Shown here one piece after another: positions 17,449 through 25,428 of a DNA stretch of 64,000 nt. The stretch comes from Sphingomonas cannabina. Its GTDB lineage: Bacteria; Pseudomonadota; Alphaproteobacteria; Sphingomonadales; Sphingomonadaceae. Under the pieces are notes generated by a model. The model was not told where the DNA came from and did not search any database. It was given only the letters and a program-made list of their open reading frames with translations. A program made the translations under genes and the position numbers. Position 1 is the stretch's first letter. Each line of letters opens with the position of its first letter. The stretch spans positions 2,403,001-2,467,000 of the forward strand of contig NZ_CP090059.1 of assembly GCF_021391395.1 (NCBI RefSeq), read 5' to 3'.

Positions 17449-18116
17449 GCGGCCGGGTCTGCAAGTGCGGTAGCCCGGTCGGGCCATATTCGAAGACCGG
17501 CCTTTGCCGCCCCTGCGCGTCTCGCGAGTATCATCCGTGCGGGCCGCGCCGTCCGGTGCCGGACGATTTCGCGGAACACGGGGCGAAGATGACCGTGCCC
17601 CAGCTCAAGGCCCACTACGGCGTCGGAGAGAACACCATCACCCGTTGGCGCAAGCTGACCGGCATTGTTCGGATGGGCCCGGTCGTCCGCGCCCTGCCGG
17701 AGGACTTCGCGCGACTCGCCAACTACAAGACACGCGGCGACCTGGCGAAGCACTACGCCGTGTCGGCCGACACCGTCACCAGGTGGCGGCGTGCCGCTGG
17801 CCTGCCCCGGTTCCCGGTGACCAGCGCGGTTCATTTCCGCGGGCCAGGTCTGTCGACCGCACTGACCCGCGGCCGTCGCGACGAAACGCTGGCAGGTCGC
17901 GCCGTCGATCACCTGCGCCGGTACGGCCCTGTTTACCGCTGCCGTGAAGATGGCGAGCCCGACTTCGCCGGCCGGTTCTGGAACCGCGGTGGCCATGTTC
18001 TCACCGACGACGACGTAATCCAGCGAGCGAGACGGTTGGGCTTCGACCCTGACGACTGGAAGCGCCTGGCATCGGAGCCGAGCGCCGCACCCCTCACCAC
18101 CACGAAAGGACTATGA
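17445..18116 (+). CDS. Zinc-ribbon protein with duplicated helix-turn-helix
   Basis: A 223-residue protein. N-terminal Cys cluster CKCGSPVG...GLCRPC, then two copies of a homeodomain-like HTH unit: MTVPQLKAHYGVGENTITRWRKLTG and KTRGDLAKHYAVSADTVTRWRRAAG (each about 45 residues including the flanking PDDFAE/PEDFAR). The duplication suggests binding to a tandem or pseudo-repeated DNA site. Both ends overlap neighbours by ATGA. Confidence 0.78.
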   Translation: MSGRVCKCGSPVGPYSKTGLCRPCASREYHPCGPRRPVPDDFAEHGAKMTVPQLKAHYGVGENTITRWRKLTGIVRMGPVVRALPEDFARLANYKTRGDLAKHYAVSADTVTRWRRAAGLPRFPVTSAVHFRGPGLSTALTRGRRDETLAGRAVDHLRRYGPVYRCREDGEPDFAGRFWNRGGHVLTDDDVIQRARRLGFDPDDWKRLASEPSAAPLTTTKGL

Positions 18117-18358
18117 CCATGAGCGATGCAGTCGCTGCCGATGAACTGCGCCTTCTAATTGAGCGCGCCGAGCGCCTGGAGGAGGAGAAGGCCGGCATCA
18201 ACGACGACATCAAGGGCGTCTTCGCCGAGGCCAAATCTCGCGGGTTCGATCCGAAGGCGATGCGCGCAGTGATGAAGCTGCGCAAGATGGAGAAGCACGC
18301 CCGCGACGAGGCGGAGGCGATCCTCGAGACCTGCAAAGCCGCGCTGGGGCTGGCGTGA
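18113..18358 (+). CDS. gapR-like: GapR-like (DUF2312) nucleoid protein
   Basis: An 81-residue protein that matches the GapR/DUF2312 pattern: ELRLLIERAERLEEEKAGINDDIKGVFAEAKSRGFDPKAMRAVMKLRKM. Host GapR binds overtwisted DNA ahead of replication forks and supports topoisomerases in alphaproteobacteria. A phage copy next to a sliding clamp gene points to a role in phage DNA replication. It overlaps neighbours by ATGA on both sides. Confidence 0.88.
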   Translation: MTMSDAVAADELRLLIERAERLEEEKAGINDDIKGVFAEAKSRGFDPKAMRAVMKLRKMEKHARDEAEAILETCKAALGLA

Positions 18359-19464
18359 TGGCGGGCCTGTCCTTCATCGCCGAAGGGGCGCGGCTCGCCG
18401 CGGCGCTCCGGGAGATCGTCAGCATCGCGCCGCGCGCGCCGACCCTCCCGATTACCGGCAACATCCTGCTCGAAGGTGACGACGGCATCCTGCGCCTCAC
18501 CGCCAACAACACCGACCTGATGGCGACCCGCGCTATCGAGGTCGACCTGGCGGCGCCCGGTGCGATCACCGTCTCCGCTCACCGCCTGGCGCAGATCGTC
18601 GGATCGATCGAGCCCGGCAGTCAGCTGTCGCTCGAGGTCGACGGATCGTCCGCCAAGATCAGGGCCGGCCGGGCGCGGTTCAGCATCGGCACGATGCCGG
18701 CGACGGATTTCCCGCCGATGCCATACGCGACGCCGGAGGCTCGGTTCGAGATCGACATCGCCACGCTGCGCAAGGCGGTGGCGACGGTGAAGCACAGCAT
18801 CTCCGACAACGAGGCGCGATACTGGCTCACCGGCGTCTATGTGCATGTCGTCGACGGCATGCTGACGTTCGTCACCACCGACGGCGACATGCTGTCGCGC
18901 GTCCAGGTGCCGGCACCGGCCGGGCTGGAGACTTTCGGCGGCGCGATCGTGACGCTGCCGTTTCTGACAACGCTCACAGCGTCGTCGGCATCCGACGAGA
19001 CGACGGCCGTGATCGATTTCGCGTCGTCCAAGGTCCGCGGCGCCGTCGGCGCCCTGACGGTCATCGGGCGCGAGATCGAGGGACAGTTCCCGAACTACCA
19101 GGTCGCGCTTGTCCGCGACCCGCCCATCTCCGTGCTGGTCGATCGTGACGCCCTGGAAGGGGCGGTGCAGCGGGTCATGCTCGTCACCACGCTCAAGTCG
19201 CGGCGCGCGCGGTTCGCGTTCGAGGCGGAAAAGCTGACGATCAGCAGCATCGCCTCCGCCGACGAGCTCGTGGAGGAGGTGCCCTGCGAACTGCGCGGCG
19301 AGCCGGTGTCGTTAGAACTGAACGGCGCCAACCTCAGCGCGTCGATCCGCGCGCTCGGCACCGACACCGTCGAGTTCGGCATTCTCGACCACCACAAGCT
19401 GATCAACCTCACCAGCCCGATGCGCGCGGACGCCGCGCTCGCGCTGTCGACCACGCGCGTCTGA
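18355..19464 (+). CDS. dnaN-like: Phage-encoded DNA polymerase III beta sliding clamp
   Basis: A 369-residue DnaN homologue of near-normal clamp length. Three DnaN folds can be followed: IAEGARLAAALREIVSIAP...LPITGNILLEG (domain 1), FEIDIATLRKAVATVKHSISDNEARYWLTGVYVHV with FPNYQ (domain 2), and VLVDRDALEGAVQRVMLVTT with a C-terminal LTSPMRADAALA (domain 3, in place of the usual v.PMR). It lets a phage or host polymerase slide processively and may recruit host factors with altered affinity. It follows the GapR-like gene with ATGA overlap. Confidence 0.9.
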   Translation: MMAGLSFIAEGARLAAALREIVSIAPRAPTLPITGNILLEGDDGILRLTANNTDLMATRAIEVDLAAPGAITVSAHRLAQIVGSIEPGSQLSLEVDGSSAKIRAGRARFSIGTMPATDFPPMPYATPEARFEIDIATLRKAVATVKHSISDNEARYWLTGVYVHVVDGMLTFVTTDGDMLSRVQVPAPAGLETFGGAIVTLPFLTTLTASSASDETTAVIDFASSKVRGAVGALTVIGREIEGQFPNYQVALVRDPPISVLVDRDALEGAVQRVMLVTTLKSRRARFAFEAEKLTISSIASADELVEEVPCELRGEPVSLELNGANLSASIRALGTDTVEFGILDHHKLINLTSPMRADAALALSTTRV

Positions 19465-19475
19465 AGGAGGTGACA

Positions 19476-19736
19476 ATGGCTCATAGTGATCGTCAGACCG
19501 AATGCCGGATGGCCGCGGCCGTGCTGGCAGGTGACCTGGATGCCGCGCGTGCCGCCCTAGCCGAGCTCTCGCTGAGCGGCCGGTGGTCGTGGATAATCGT
19601 CGATGCCCGTCGATTGGCAAATCCGCCAGCTCGCCTTCCTGACATAGCACCGTTCCCGCTTCCGGTGCCGGGGCACCGTGTCGGTTCCACGATGGGCGAC
19701 CCGCGCATTGTGCAGGACGCAGAGGCGTTGGCCTGA
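19476..19736 (+). CDS. Hypothetical 86-residue protein
   Basis: MAHSDRQTECRMAAAVLAGDLDAARAALAELSL...; the AAGGAGG site at 19464-19470 supports ATG 19476. The GDLDAARAAL segment is helical repeat-like. It overlaps the methyltransferase start by one base (TGATG). No known family. Confidence 0.68.
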   Translation: MAHSDRQTECRMAAAVLAGDLDAARAALAELSLSGRWSWIIVDARRLANPPARLPDIAPFPLPVPGHRVGSTMGDPRIVQDAEALA

Positions 19737-22027
19737 TGCTCGCGTCGCCCACCGTCACCCGCGTCATCCGTCACGCCCATGTCTTCTGCGGCATCGGTGG
19801 CGCCGCCAAGGGCTTCAACATGGCCAAGGCGCGCGTCGGCAACGTCGTCGCGAAGTTCGTCTGCACGGGCGGTATCGACGTAGATGCCGGCGCGATCCGC
19901 AATTTCGAGCGGCTCACCGGCACGCCCGGCACCGTCATGGACCTGTTCTCGCGGGAGCAATACATCGCCTTCCACGGGAAGGAGCCGCCGCGCGGCTGGC
20001 GGGAGGCTACGCCGGCGGACACCCGCCGCGCGCTGTGCGGGCCCGATGGCATCCGGCCGGACGTCATTTTCCTGTCGGCGCCGTGCAAGGGCTTCTCGGG
20101 GCTGCTCAGCTCGAAGCAATCGCTGACGGACAAGTACCAGGCGCTCAACGCGCTGACGCTCCGCGGCGTCTGGCTGATATGCGAAGCGTTCAAGGACGGG
20201 CCGATCCCGATCATCCTGTTCGAGAACGTGCCCAGGATCCAGACGCGCGGGCGCGGCTTCCTCGACCAGATTTGCGCGATCCTCCGCGGCTACAGCTACA
20301 ACGTCGCGGAGACCGTGCACGATTGCGGCAAGATCGCCCGGAAGGGGCTTGCACAGAGCCGCAAGCGCTTCCTGCTGATCGCGCGCCAGTTCGAGATCAT
20401 CCCCAACTTCGTCTATGAGCCGGAGCAGCGCCGGCTGCGCGGCGTCGGCGAGGTCATCGGCAAACTGCCGCTGCCCGGCGATCCGGTCGCGGGCCCGATG
20501 CACCGCGTTCCCATGCTCCAGTGGAAGACGTGGATGCGCCTGGCGCTGGTGCCGGCCGGCCGCGACTGGCGCGCGCTCAATGAGCTCGCCGTGGTCGATG
20601 GGGTGCTGCGTGATTACGGCATCGTGCCCGACCAGCAGCTGCGGGACGGTGTCCTGGGCGTAATGGGCTGGGACGAGACGGCCGGTACGATCATCGGTAA
20701 CCAGCGTTCGCCGCTGCACGGCCGGCATAGCGTCGCCGACCCGCGCGGCGGCGATTGGCACAACGAAGCGCTCGGAGTGCGCAGCTGGGATGACACCGCC
20801 CGCGTCGTCGCTGGCGCGAGCCGACCGCATAACGGTGCGCATAGCGTTGCCGATCCGCGGCCCGGATATGGAGAGGCGACGCATCGGCATGTCCTTGGCG
20901 TCAACAGCTGGGACGACACGGCGCCGACCGTCAGCGCGTCGCCCAAGCCATCGACCGGCTCATTCTCCGTCGCGGACCCTCGCATCGACGGTCATCCGAA
21001 GTCGGTCCAGCTCGGTGTCAGAGCATGGGATCAGCCCGCCGCCTGCGTCAAAGGTGACGTGAGCGTCGGCACCGGCCCTTATGCCGTCAGCGATCCCCGC
21101 GTGACCGGCAAGCCGCGTTTCAACAATGTGTTCCGTGTCGTCCCGTTCGACAGCGCCGCTCCGGCCGTCGCTGGCCCGGGCGGTCCTGGCGGCGGCGCCG
21201 CGGTCGCCGATCCGCGCATGGGCGACCGCGACTACACCACGACGAAATACAAGATCACCCCGTGGGACGGGCAGTGCCGAACGGTCATCGGCGCGTCGAC
21301 GACGGGCGATGGCGCATTCGCTGTTGCCGATCCTCGAGGCGGCCCCGACGCTTCCAAGCTGCACGGCAAGCACCATGTCGAGGAGTGGGCCGGCAAGCCC
21401 AGCCGCGCCGTCATAGGCGGCCGAGAGAACGGCGCGTCAGCCGTTGCCGATCCGCGGCCGGTAGCTCTGAACGGCGACCATCGGACTGGCTACGCGACAC
21501 AGGGTCACTACGGCGTCGTCGGCTGGGAGGAGCATAGCGGCGCAGTTCCGGCCTTCGCGAAGTACGATCGTGGCAACTGGTCGGTGGCTGACCCGCGCGA
21601 GCAATTTGCACAGGACGCAAATTTCTCGATCGAACTTCCGCAGCCCGACGACCGGCTGGTAGCCCGCATCATCGCCACCGACGGCACCTGGCATCGTCCG
21701 TTCACGACGATGGACCTCGCCGCACTCCAGTCGATCGTCGACCCGGAGGAGGTGTTCTATCAGGACGATGCCGGCGCTTGGCAGGCGCGGATGCCGTTCG
21801 ACCTGGACAGCACCAGCGATGCCGAGAAGCGCGAGTGGATCGGAAATCTTGTGCCGCCGGAGAGCGCGGAGGGAGTTGCCGGCGTGGTTGGGGAAGCGAT
21901 CCTGCTCGCCGATCTTGGCGAGACCTTCACGCTATCCCCGCGCGCCGTTTGGGTGTCACCGGCTCGCATCGCTCTGGCGGTCAACACCGATCAGGCTGCG
22001 TTCCAGTGGGAGGCGGCGCGCGCATGA
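19736..22027 (+). CDS. Cytosine-5 DNA methyltransferase with eight repeated target-region modules
   Basis: A 763-residue C5 methyltransferase, roughly double the usual length. Motif I is VFCGIGGAAKGF (residue 17 on), motif IV SAPCKGFSG (Cys about 117; PCQ is PCK here), motif VI ENV (about 162), motif VIII QSRKRF (about 206), motif IX RPFTTMDLAALQSIV (about 655) and motif X IGNLVPPESA (about 702). Between VIII and IX, where the target-recognition domain lies, are eight units of 37-45 residues, each like LGV-x-x-W[DE]-x-x-A-x-x-[VI]-x-G...G-x-x-[SA]VADPR. This might protect phage DNA against several restriction specificities. Neighbours: hypothetical gene upstream (TGATG), DUF1064-like gene downstream (ATGA). 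Confidence 0.88.
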   Translation: MLASPTVTRVIRHAHVFCGIGGAAKGFNMAKARVGNVVAKFVCTGGIDVDAGAIRNFERLTGTPGTVMDLFSREQYIAFHGKEPPRGWREATPADTRRALCGPDGIRPDVIFLSAPCKGFSGLLSSKQSLTDKYQALNALTLRGVWLICEAFKDGPIPIILFENVPRIQTRGRGFLDQICAILRGYSYNVAETVHDCGKIARKGLAQSRKRFLLIARQFEIIPNFVYEPEQRRLRGVGEVIGKLPLPGDPVAGPMHRVPMLQWKTWMRLALVPAGRDWRALNELAVVDGVLRDYGIVPDQQLRDGVLGVMGWDETAGTIIGNQRSPLHGRHSVADPRGGDWHNEALGVRSWDDTARVVAGASRPHNGAHSVADPRPGYGEATHRHVLGVNSWDDTAPTVSASPKPSTGSFSVADPRIDGHPKSVQLGVRAWDQPAACVKGDVSVGTGPYAVSDPRVTGKPRFNNVFRVVPFDSAAPAVAGPGGPGGGAAVADPRMGDRDYTTTKYKITPWDGQCRTVIGASTTGDGAFAVADPRGGPDASKLHGKHHVEEWAGKPSRAVIGGRENGASAVADPRPVALNGDHRTGYATQGHYGVVGWEEHSGAVPAFAKYDRGNWSVADPREQFAQDANFSIELPQPDDRLVARIIATDGTWHRPFTTMDLAALQSIVDPEEVFYQDDAGAWQARMPFDLDSTSDAEKREWIGNLVPPESAEGVAGVVGEAILLADLGETFTLSPRAVWVSPARIALAVNTDQAAFQWEAARA
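20654..21600 (+). repeat. Eight diverged protein-level repeats in the C5 methyltransferase
   Basis: The conserved VADPR or VSDPR motif ends each of eight units, preceded by a W[DE]xxA-x-x-V core. Unlike the 63-bp repeats at 10321, these have diverged at DNA level, so they are old or under selection for difference. Confidence 0.85.
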
Positions 22028-22383
22028 GCTGGGGCCGAAAGCCGCGCCAGAAGTACGGCGCTCGCACGACGGATTGCGGGCACGGCCACATGCACGCTTC
22101 CGCGCGAGAGGCGAAGCGGTGCCACGAACTGCACCTGCTCCAGCGGGCCGGCGAGATCGCCGACCTGGAGCGGGAGCCTCGGTATTTCTTCGAGGTCAAC
22201 GGCCGGCAGCTGATCCACGATAACGGCCGGCGAGCCGTCTACACGCCGGACTTCCGCTACCGCCGCTGCGCCGACGGCCGTCTGGTGGTCGAGGACAGCA
22301 AGGGAATGCGCGTGCGAGACTGGCCGCTGCGCAAGGCGCTGTTCCGTGCCTGCTATCCTGACATCGAAGTGGTGGAATCGTGA
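22024..22383 (+). CDS. DUF1064-like phage nuclease (PD-(D/E)XK type)
   Basis: A 119-residue protein: KYGARTTDCGHGHMHASAREAKRCHELHLLQRAGEI, REPRYFFEV, YTPDFRYRRCADGRLVVEDSKGMRV. The YTPDF...VVED.KG pattern matches the D...ExK core of small phage nucleases (DUF1064/VRR-like, resolvase-like role). It overlaps the methyltransferase and the next gene by 4 bp. Confidence 0.8.
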   Translation: MSWGRKPRQKYGARTTDCGHGHMHASAREAKRCHELHLLQRAGEIADLEREPRYFFEVNGRQLIHDNGRRAVYTPDFRYRRCADGRLVVEDSKGMRVRDWPLRKALFRACYPDIEVVES

Positions 22384-23090
22384 GTGCCCATCTGATCGCC
22401 CGCCTGATCGCGGTCGGCACGCCTGCCGAGCTCGTCGCTGAGGTAGCGATGCTGGCCGCGCGCGCAGCATCCGACCGTGAGGCGCTTGACGATCTGAATG
22501 CCGCCGATGAGGAGCGCCGGGAGCGCAAGCGCGAAGGCAATGCCCGGCGCCAGCGCGAGTTCCGGGCCCGTAACGCTACGTCACACGGTGTAACGCGCGT
22601 AACGCGTGACACCGTGGAAGTAACGCGTGACGAGCGTGAGGTAACGCTTTCACCCCCCGCTCTTGATAAAGAAAGCGCCCCCCACACCCCCCTGAAAGAA
22701 ATTAATCTCACCCCCCGGACGGGCAACGGGCGCGCACGCGAGGCGACGCGCTTGCCGGAGGACTGGCAACCGGAGCGGCTCGGCGGCGAGACGGTGTCGG
22801 GCGAGATCATCGAGCAGCGTGGTCAGGAATGGGCGCGGCGCGCCTTCGAGAGCTTCCGGAACCACTGGCGGAGCGCGAACGGCCCCAACGCCCGAAAGCG
22901 GGATTGGCAGGCGACGTGGGCGAATTGGGTGATCGAGCAGGATAGGCGAGATGGTGGGACAAGGACGCGAATTGGCGGTATCGGAGGCGCGACGGGCGGA
23001 TATGGCCGACCTTCCGGCCCGATCGAAAGCCGTCGCAGACTTCGCGCGCTCCACGACGTGGACGATGGATGTGGCGACGCGTATGGCTGA
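22380..23090 (+). CDS. Phage replication-type protein with internal iterons
   Basis: A 236-residue protein from GTG 22380. The N-terminal half is a charged helical coil (DEERRERKREGNARRQREF), the middle carries a VTR-rich segment encoded by DNA repeats, and the C-terminal part has WARRAFESFRNHWRSANGPNARKRDWQATWANWV, a segment typical of phage replication proteins (lambda O / DnaT-like families). It lies after the clamp and nuclease genes, so a role as origin-binding initiator is likely but inferred. Confidence 0.7.
   Translation: MSAHLIARLIAVGTPAELVAEVAMLAARAASDREALDDLNAADEERRERKREGNARRQREFRARNATSHGVTRVTRDTVEVTRDEREVTLSPPALDKESAPHTPLKEINLTPRTGNGRAREATRLPEDWQPERLGGETVSGEIIEQRGQEWARRAFESFRNHWRSANGPNARKRDWQATWANWVIEQDRRDGGTRTRIGGIGGATGGYGRPSGPIESRRRLRALHDVDDGCGDAYG
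22571..22648 (+). repeat. GTAACGC iterons, candidate phage origin
   Basis: Five direct copies of GTAACGC at 22571, 22591, 22600, 22621 and 22642; two extend to GTAACGCGTGAC (22600-22611, 22621-22632), and TCACACGGTGTAA / GTGACACCGTGG add local dyad symmetry. They lie inside the putative initiator gene, as lambda iterons lie inside O. The A/T-rich stretch TTGATAAAGAAAG follows at about 22663. Confidence 0.6.
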
Positions 23091-23658
23091 CGGTGTCGAC
23101 CTCCAAAAGCTCGTCGAGCGAGAGGAGGTGGCGGCGATGCCGCTCACGCAGATCGAGCCGAACGGGCGATCGCGTCGGGATCCTGATAAGTTCGGCGCGA
23201 TGTCCACCCGCCTCGGTGACGAGCTCGCGCTGTTGGCGACCAAAATTGCGCCGACGATGAGCGAGGGGCAGGCGGACGCTTGGGTGAAGGTTATGGTCGC
23301 GGCCCTGTCCGACCTGCCCGGCCGCGTTGCGATCGAGGCTGCGCGGCAGGCTTTGCACCGGCCGATGGAGTTCATCAGCCAGGTCGAAGGGGTTGTGCGC
23401 GAACAGGCGGTGCTGGTCGCGGCTCGGCACCATACCGCGCTTAGCCGCTTACGGTCATTGCAGGCGGCCATCGCCAATCCGCCTATAGCGCTGCCCGATC
23501 CGTCGCAGGTGCCGGAACGCCGCTATTCGCCGGCAGCGATCAGGCGGCTGTCGAAGGAGTTCCGCGCGATCGGCGTGAGGGTCGGCGCCTTCACGCAGGA
23601 CGAGGTCGACCGGGCGATGGCCGAACAGTTCGAGGACGAGGGCTGCGCCGCGGCGTGA
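22951..23658 (+). CDS. Hypothetical phage replication-associated protein
   Basis: A 235-residue protein; the first ATG (22951) overlaps the preceding gene by 140 bp, and ATG 23002 is an alternative. It has a largely helical middle (SEGQADAWVKVMVAALSDLPGRVAIEAARQAL) and a C-terminal YSPAAIRRLSKEFRAIGV. Position after the putative initiator suggests a helicase-loader-like partner; sequence alone does not prove it. Ends at the NusG-like start (TGATG). Confidence 0.65.
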   Translation: MVGQGRELAVSEARRADMADLPARSKAVADFARSTTWTMDVATRMADGVDLQKLVEREEVAAMPLTQIEPNGRSRRDPDKFGAMSTRLGDELALLATKIAPTMSEGQADAWVKVMVAALSDLPGRVAIEAARQALHRPMEFISQVEGVVREQAVLVAARHHTALSRLRSLQAAIANPPIALPDPSQVPERRYSPAAIRRLSKEFRAIGVRVGAFTQDEVDRAMAEQFEDEGCAAA

Positions 23659-24287
23659 TGCGGTATGACTTTGAGAGGGGAAGGGCATGGAGCGGGACTG
23701 TGATCAAGGGCGAGAATGGCGGAGAGTACGGCGATCGGTGGTGCGTGTTGCGGATGGCGGGCCCGCGCACGCTGTCAGTCGCCTCCTCGTTGGAGCGGGC
23801 GGGATTGGAGGTGTGGACCCCGATCGAGATCAGGCGGACGAAGCGCCAGCGCGGCAATGAATTTGTAGAGCGGCCTGCGCCCATCCTTCCTACTTTCGTG
23901 TTCGCGCGGGCTCGCCACCTGCCTGCGATCATCAGTGCAATGTCCGATCCGACTAGGGACCATCCCCCGTTCTCGGTGTTCCGCTACAATGGCCGCGCTC
24001 CATTGCTCGCTGATACTGAGATCGAACGGTTGCGGGAGGTGGAGCGACGCTTGGCTCCTAAGCCAAAGGCCCGCCACCGGTCGGCAGCCCCCCTCGAGGA
24101 GGGGCAGCGGTTGCGCATGATGGAAGGGGGATTCGCAGGCATAAGCGGCGTCGTTCGCAAAAGCGATGGCCGCTACACTCTGGTCGGCTTCGGCGGCTGG
24201 ATGGAGATCCAGATAGATACTTTCGTGCTGCGAGAAGATATGGCAAATGGGGTGGTGCAAGTCGCGCTTGGTTCCGCAGTGGAATAG
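23658..24287 (+). CDS. NusG-family transcription antiterminator
   Basis: A 209-residue protein with the two NusG parts: an N-terminal NGN domain (RWCVLRMAGPRTLSVASSLERAGLEVWTPI, PTFVFARARHL) and a C-terminal KOW motif (LRMMEGGFAGISGVVRKSDGRYTLVGFGG). Specialised NusG paralogues bind RNA polymerase and let it read through terminators. It is the last gene before the HNH/terminase late region, so it probably turns on late transcription, in place of a lambda Q. ATG 23658 preferred to GTG 23655. Confidence 0.88.
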   Translation: MRYDFERGRAWSGTVIKGENGGEYGDRWCVLRMAGPRTLSVASSLERAGLEVWTPIEIRRTKRQRGNEFVERPAPILPTFVFARARHLPAIISAMSDPTRDHPPFSVFRYNGRAPLLADTEIERLREVERRLAPKPKARHRSAAPLEEGQRLRMMEGGFAGISGVVRKSDGRYTLVGFGGWMEIQIDTFVLREDMANGVVQVALGSAVE

Positions 24288-24551
24288 GCGCGATCGCCGA
24301 CGGGATCGGCGGGCTGGCGGGGTTAGTACCTGGGGCATCGCCCATGTGGGAACGGCCGCTGCGTTAGGTGGCTGATGCGCGATGGCGCGTTAGCCATAGT
24401 GCGAAGCCTGCCCGGATCCCGATAGTCGTAATCACAGCCTCCCTGTCCGCCTCCTTTGACACCCGACATCGGCAGCGGGTGCGAAGCGGTCGCTCGCTCT
24501 CAGCGCAACCCGGTGGCGGACAGCGGCCACGATAGGCCGGAAAGCGACCGA
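24288..24551. other. 264-bp non-coding gap before the late genes
   Basis: No convincing gene. A small hairpin CGCCGA-cggga-TCGGCG lies at 24295-24311 just after the antiterminator gene, without a T-run. The remainder may hold the late promoter; I could not identify -10/-35 boxes with confidence. Confidence 0.5.
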
Positions 24552-24869
24552 ATGCCGAACAGACCACCGCACCTCCGCCAGCGAGCGCGTGCGCCGAAGA
24601 AGCAGAGCAATTGGAGCCGTCGGAAGACCAAGCAGGAGCGCGGCTACGGGAGGGCGCACGACCTGATGAGAGCGCGCATCCTGATCGAGGAGCCACTGTG
24701 CCGCCTGTGTCTTGAGGCTGGGCGCATCTCCCCAACCACCATCGCTGACCACATCATCCCCAAGGCTGAAGGCGGTGGCGACGAGCGCAGCAACTATCAG
24801 GGCCTCTGCCGGCCCTGTCATGTGGCGAAGACGGCGCGCGAGAGCGCGCGGGCGAGGAGACGGCGATGA
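24552..24869 (+). CDS. HNH endonuclease next to terminase
   Basis: A 105-residue protein: KQERGYGRAHDLMRARILIEEPLCRLCLEAGRISPTTIADHIIPKAEGGGDERSNYQGLCRPCHVAKT. The CRLC...DHIIPK...N.QGLC..CH pattern is the HNH core with its zinc-binding Cys pairs. HNH proteins directly upstream of terminase are needed for cos-type packaging cleavage in several HK97-like phages. Start at MPNRPPH (24552). Confidence 0.92.
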   Translation: MPNRPPHLRQRARAPKKQSNWSRRKTKQERGYGRAHDLMRARILIEEPLCRLCLEAGRISPTTIADHIIPKAEGGGDERSNYQGLCRPCHVAKTARESARARRRR

Positions 24870-24883
24870 GGGGAGGGGCGGGT

Positions 24884-24972
24884 CGAAAGTTGGGGCCGCT
24901 CGCCTTGGGAACCGCGCGTGGGGGTAAAAAATCGCGCGTGCGAATTAAACTTTCGGGGCGATAAAACTTTCG
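24884..24972. repeat. AACTTTCG repeats upstream of terminase small subunit
   Basis: AACTTTCG occurs at 24948-24955 and 24965-24972 and inverted as CGAAAGTT at 24884-24891; CGCGCGTG occurs twice nearby (24913 and 24933 regions). The 136-bp gap between the HNH gene and terS is A/T-richer than its surroundings. This is where many phages keep the packaging site. Confidence 0.5.
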
Positions 24973-25005
24973 CGCAGCGCCGCGCACGAATGTTGCGAGG
25001 GATCA

Positions 25006-25428
25006 ATGCAGCGAGGTCGGAAGCCGGAGCCGCCCGGCGTGAAGGATGCGCGCGGCACCATCCAGCCGGTGCGGGACGCGGGCAAAACAGAGATAATCGT
25101 TCCCGGCGATCCGCCGATCATGCCGGACTATCTGACGCCCGAAGCGATCGAAGTCTGGCAGGAGAATATCGGCCGCGTGATGGCGGCCGGCACGTCCGAA
25201 ATCGATAGCGACCTGTTCGCCCGCTACTGCTCGACGGAGGCCCTGGTCCGCGCCGCGTTCAAGGATGCCGACGGCGATCCGCCGCCCGCCGCATACCTGA
25301 CCGTGCTGCGACAGTATGCCGAGCTGCTCGGGATCGCAGGGCGAAAGAGCCGGGTCGGCAAGGTGACCGATGACCCGAGCAAGAGCCGCAATAGGTTTGC
25401 CCGCAACGGACACCGGTCACGCTCGTGA
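25006..25428 (+). CDS. terS: Terminase small subunit
   Basis: A 140-residue P27-type small terminase: RGRKPEPPGVKDARGTIQ, PDYLTPEAIEVWQENIGRVMAAGTSEIDSDLFARYCSTEALVRAAF, YLTVLRQYAELLGIAGRKSRV. It binds the packaging site and loads the large subunit. It overlaps terL by 59 bp. Confidence 0.88.
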   Translation: MQRGRKPEPPGVKDARGTIQPVRDAGKTEIIVPGDPPIMPDYLTPEAIEVWQENIGRVMAAGTSEIDSDLFARYCSTEALVRAAFKDADGDPPPAAYLTVLRQYAELLGIAGRKSRVGKVTDDPSKSRNRFARNGHRSRS

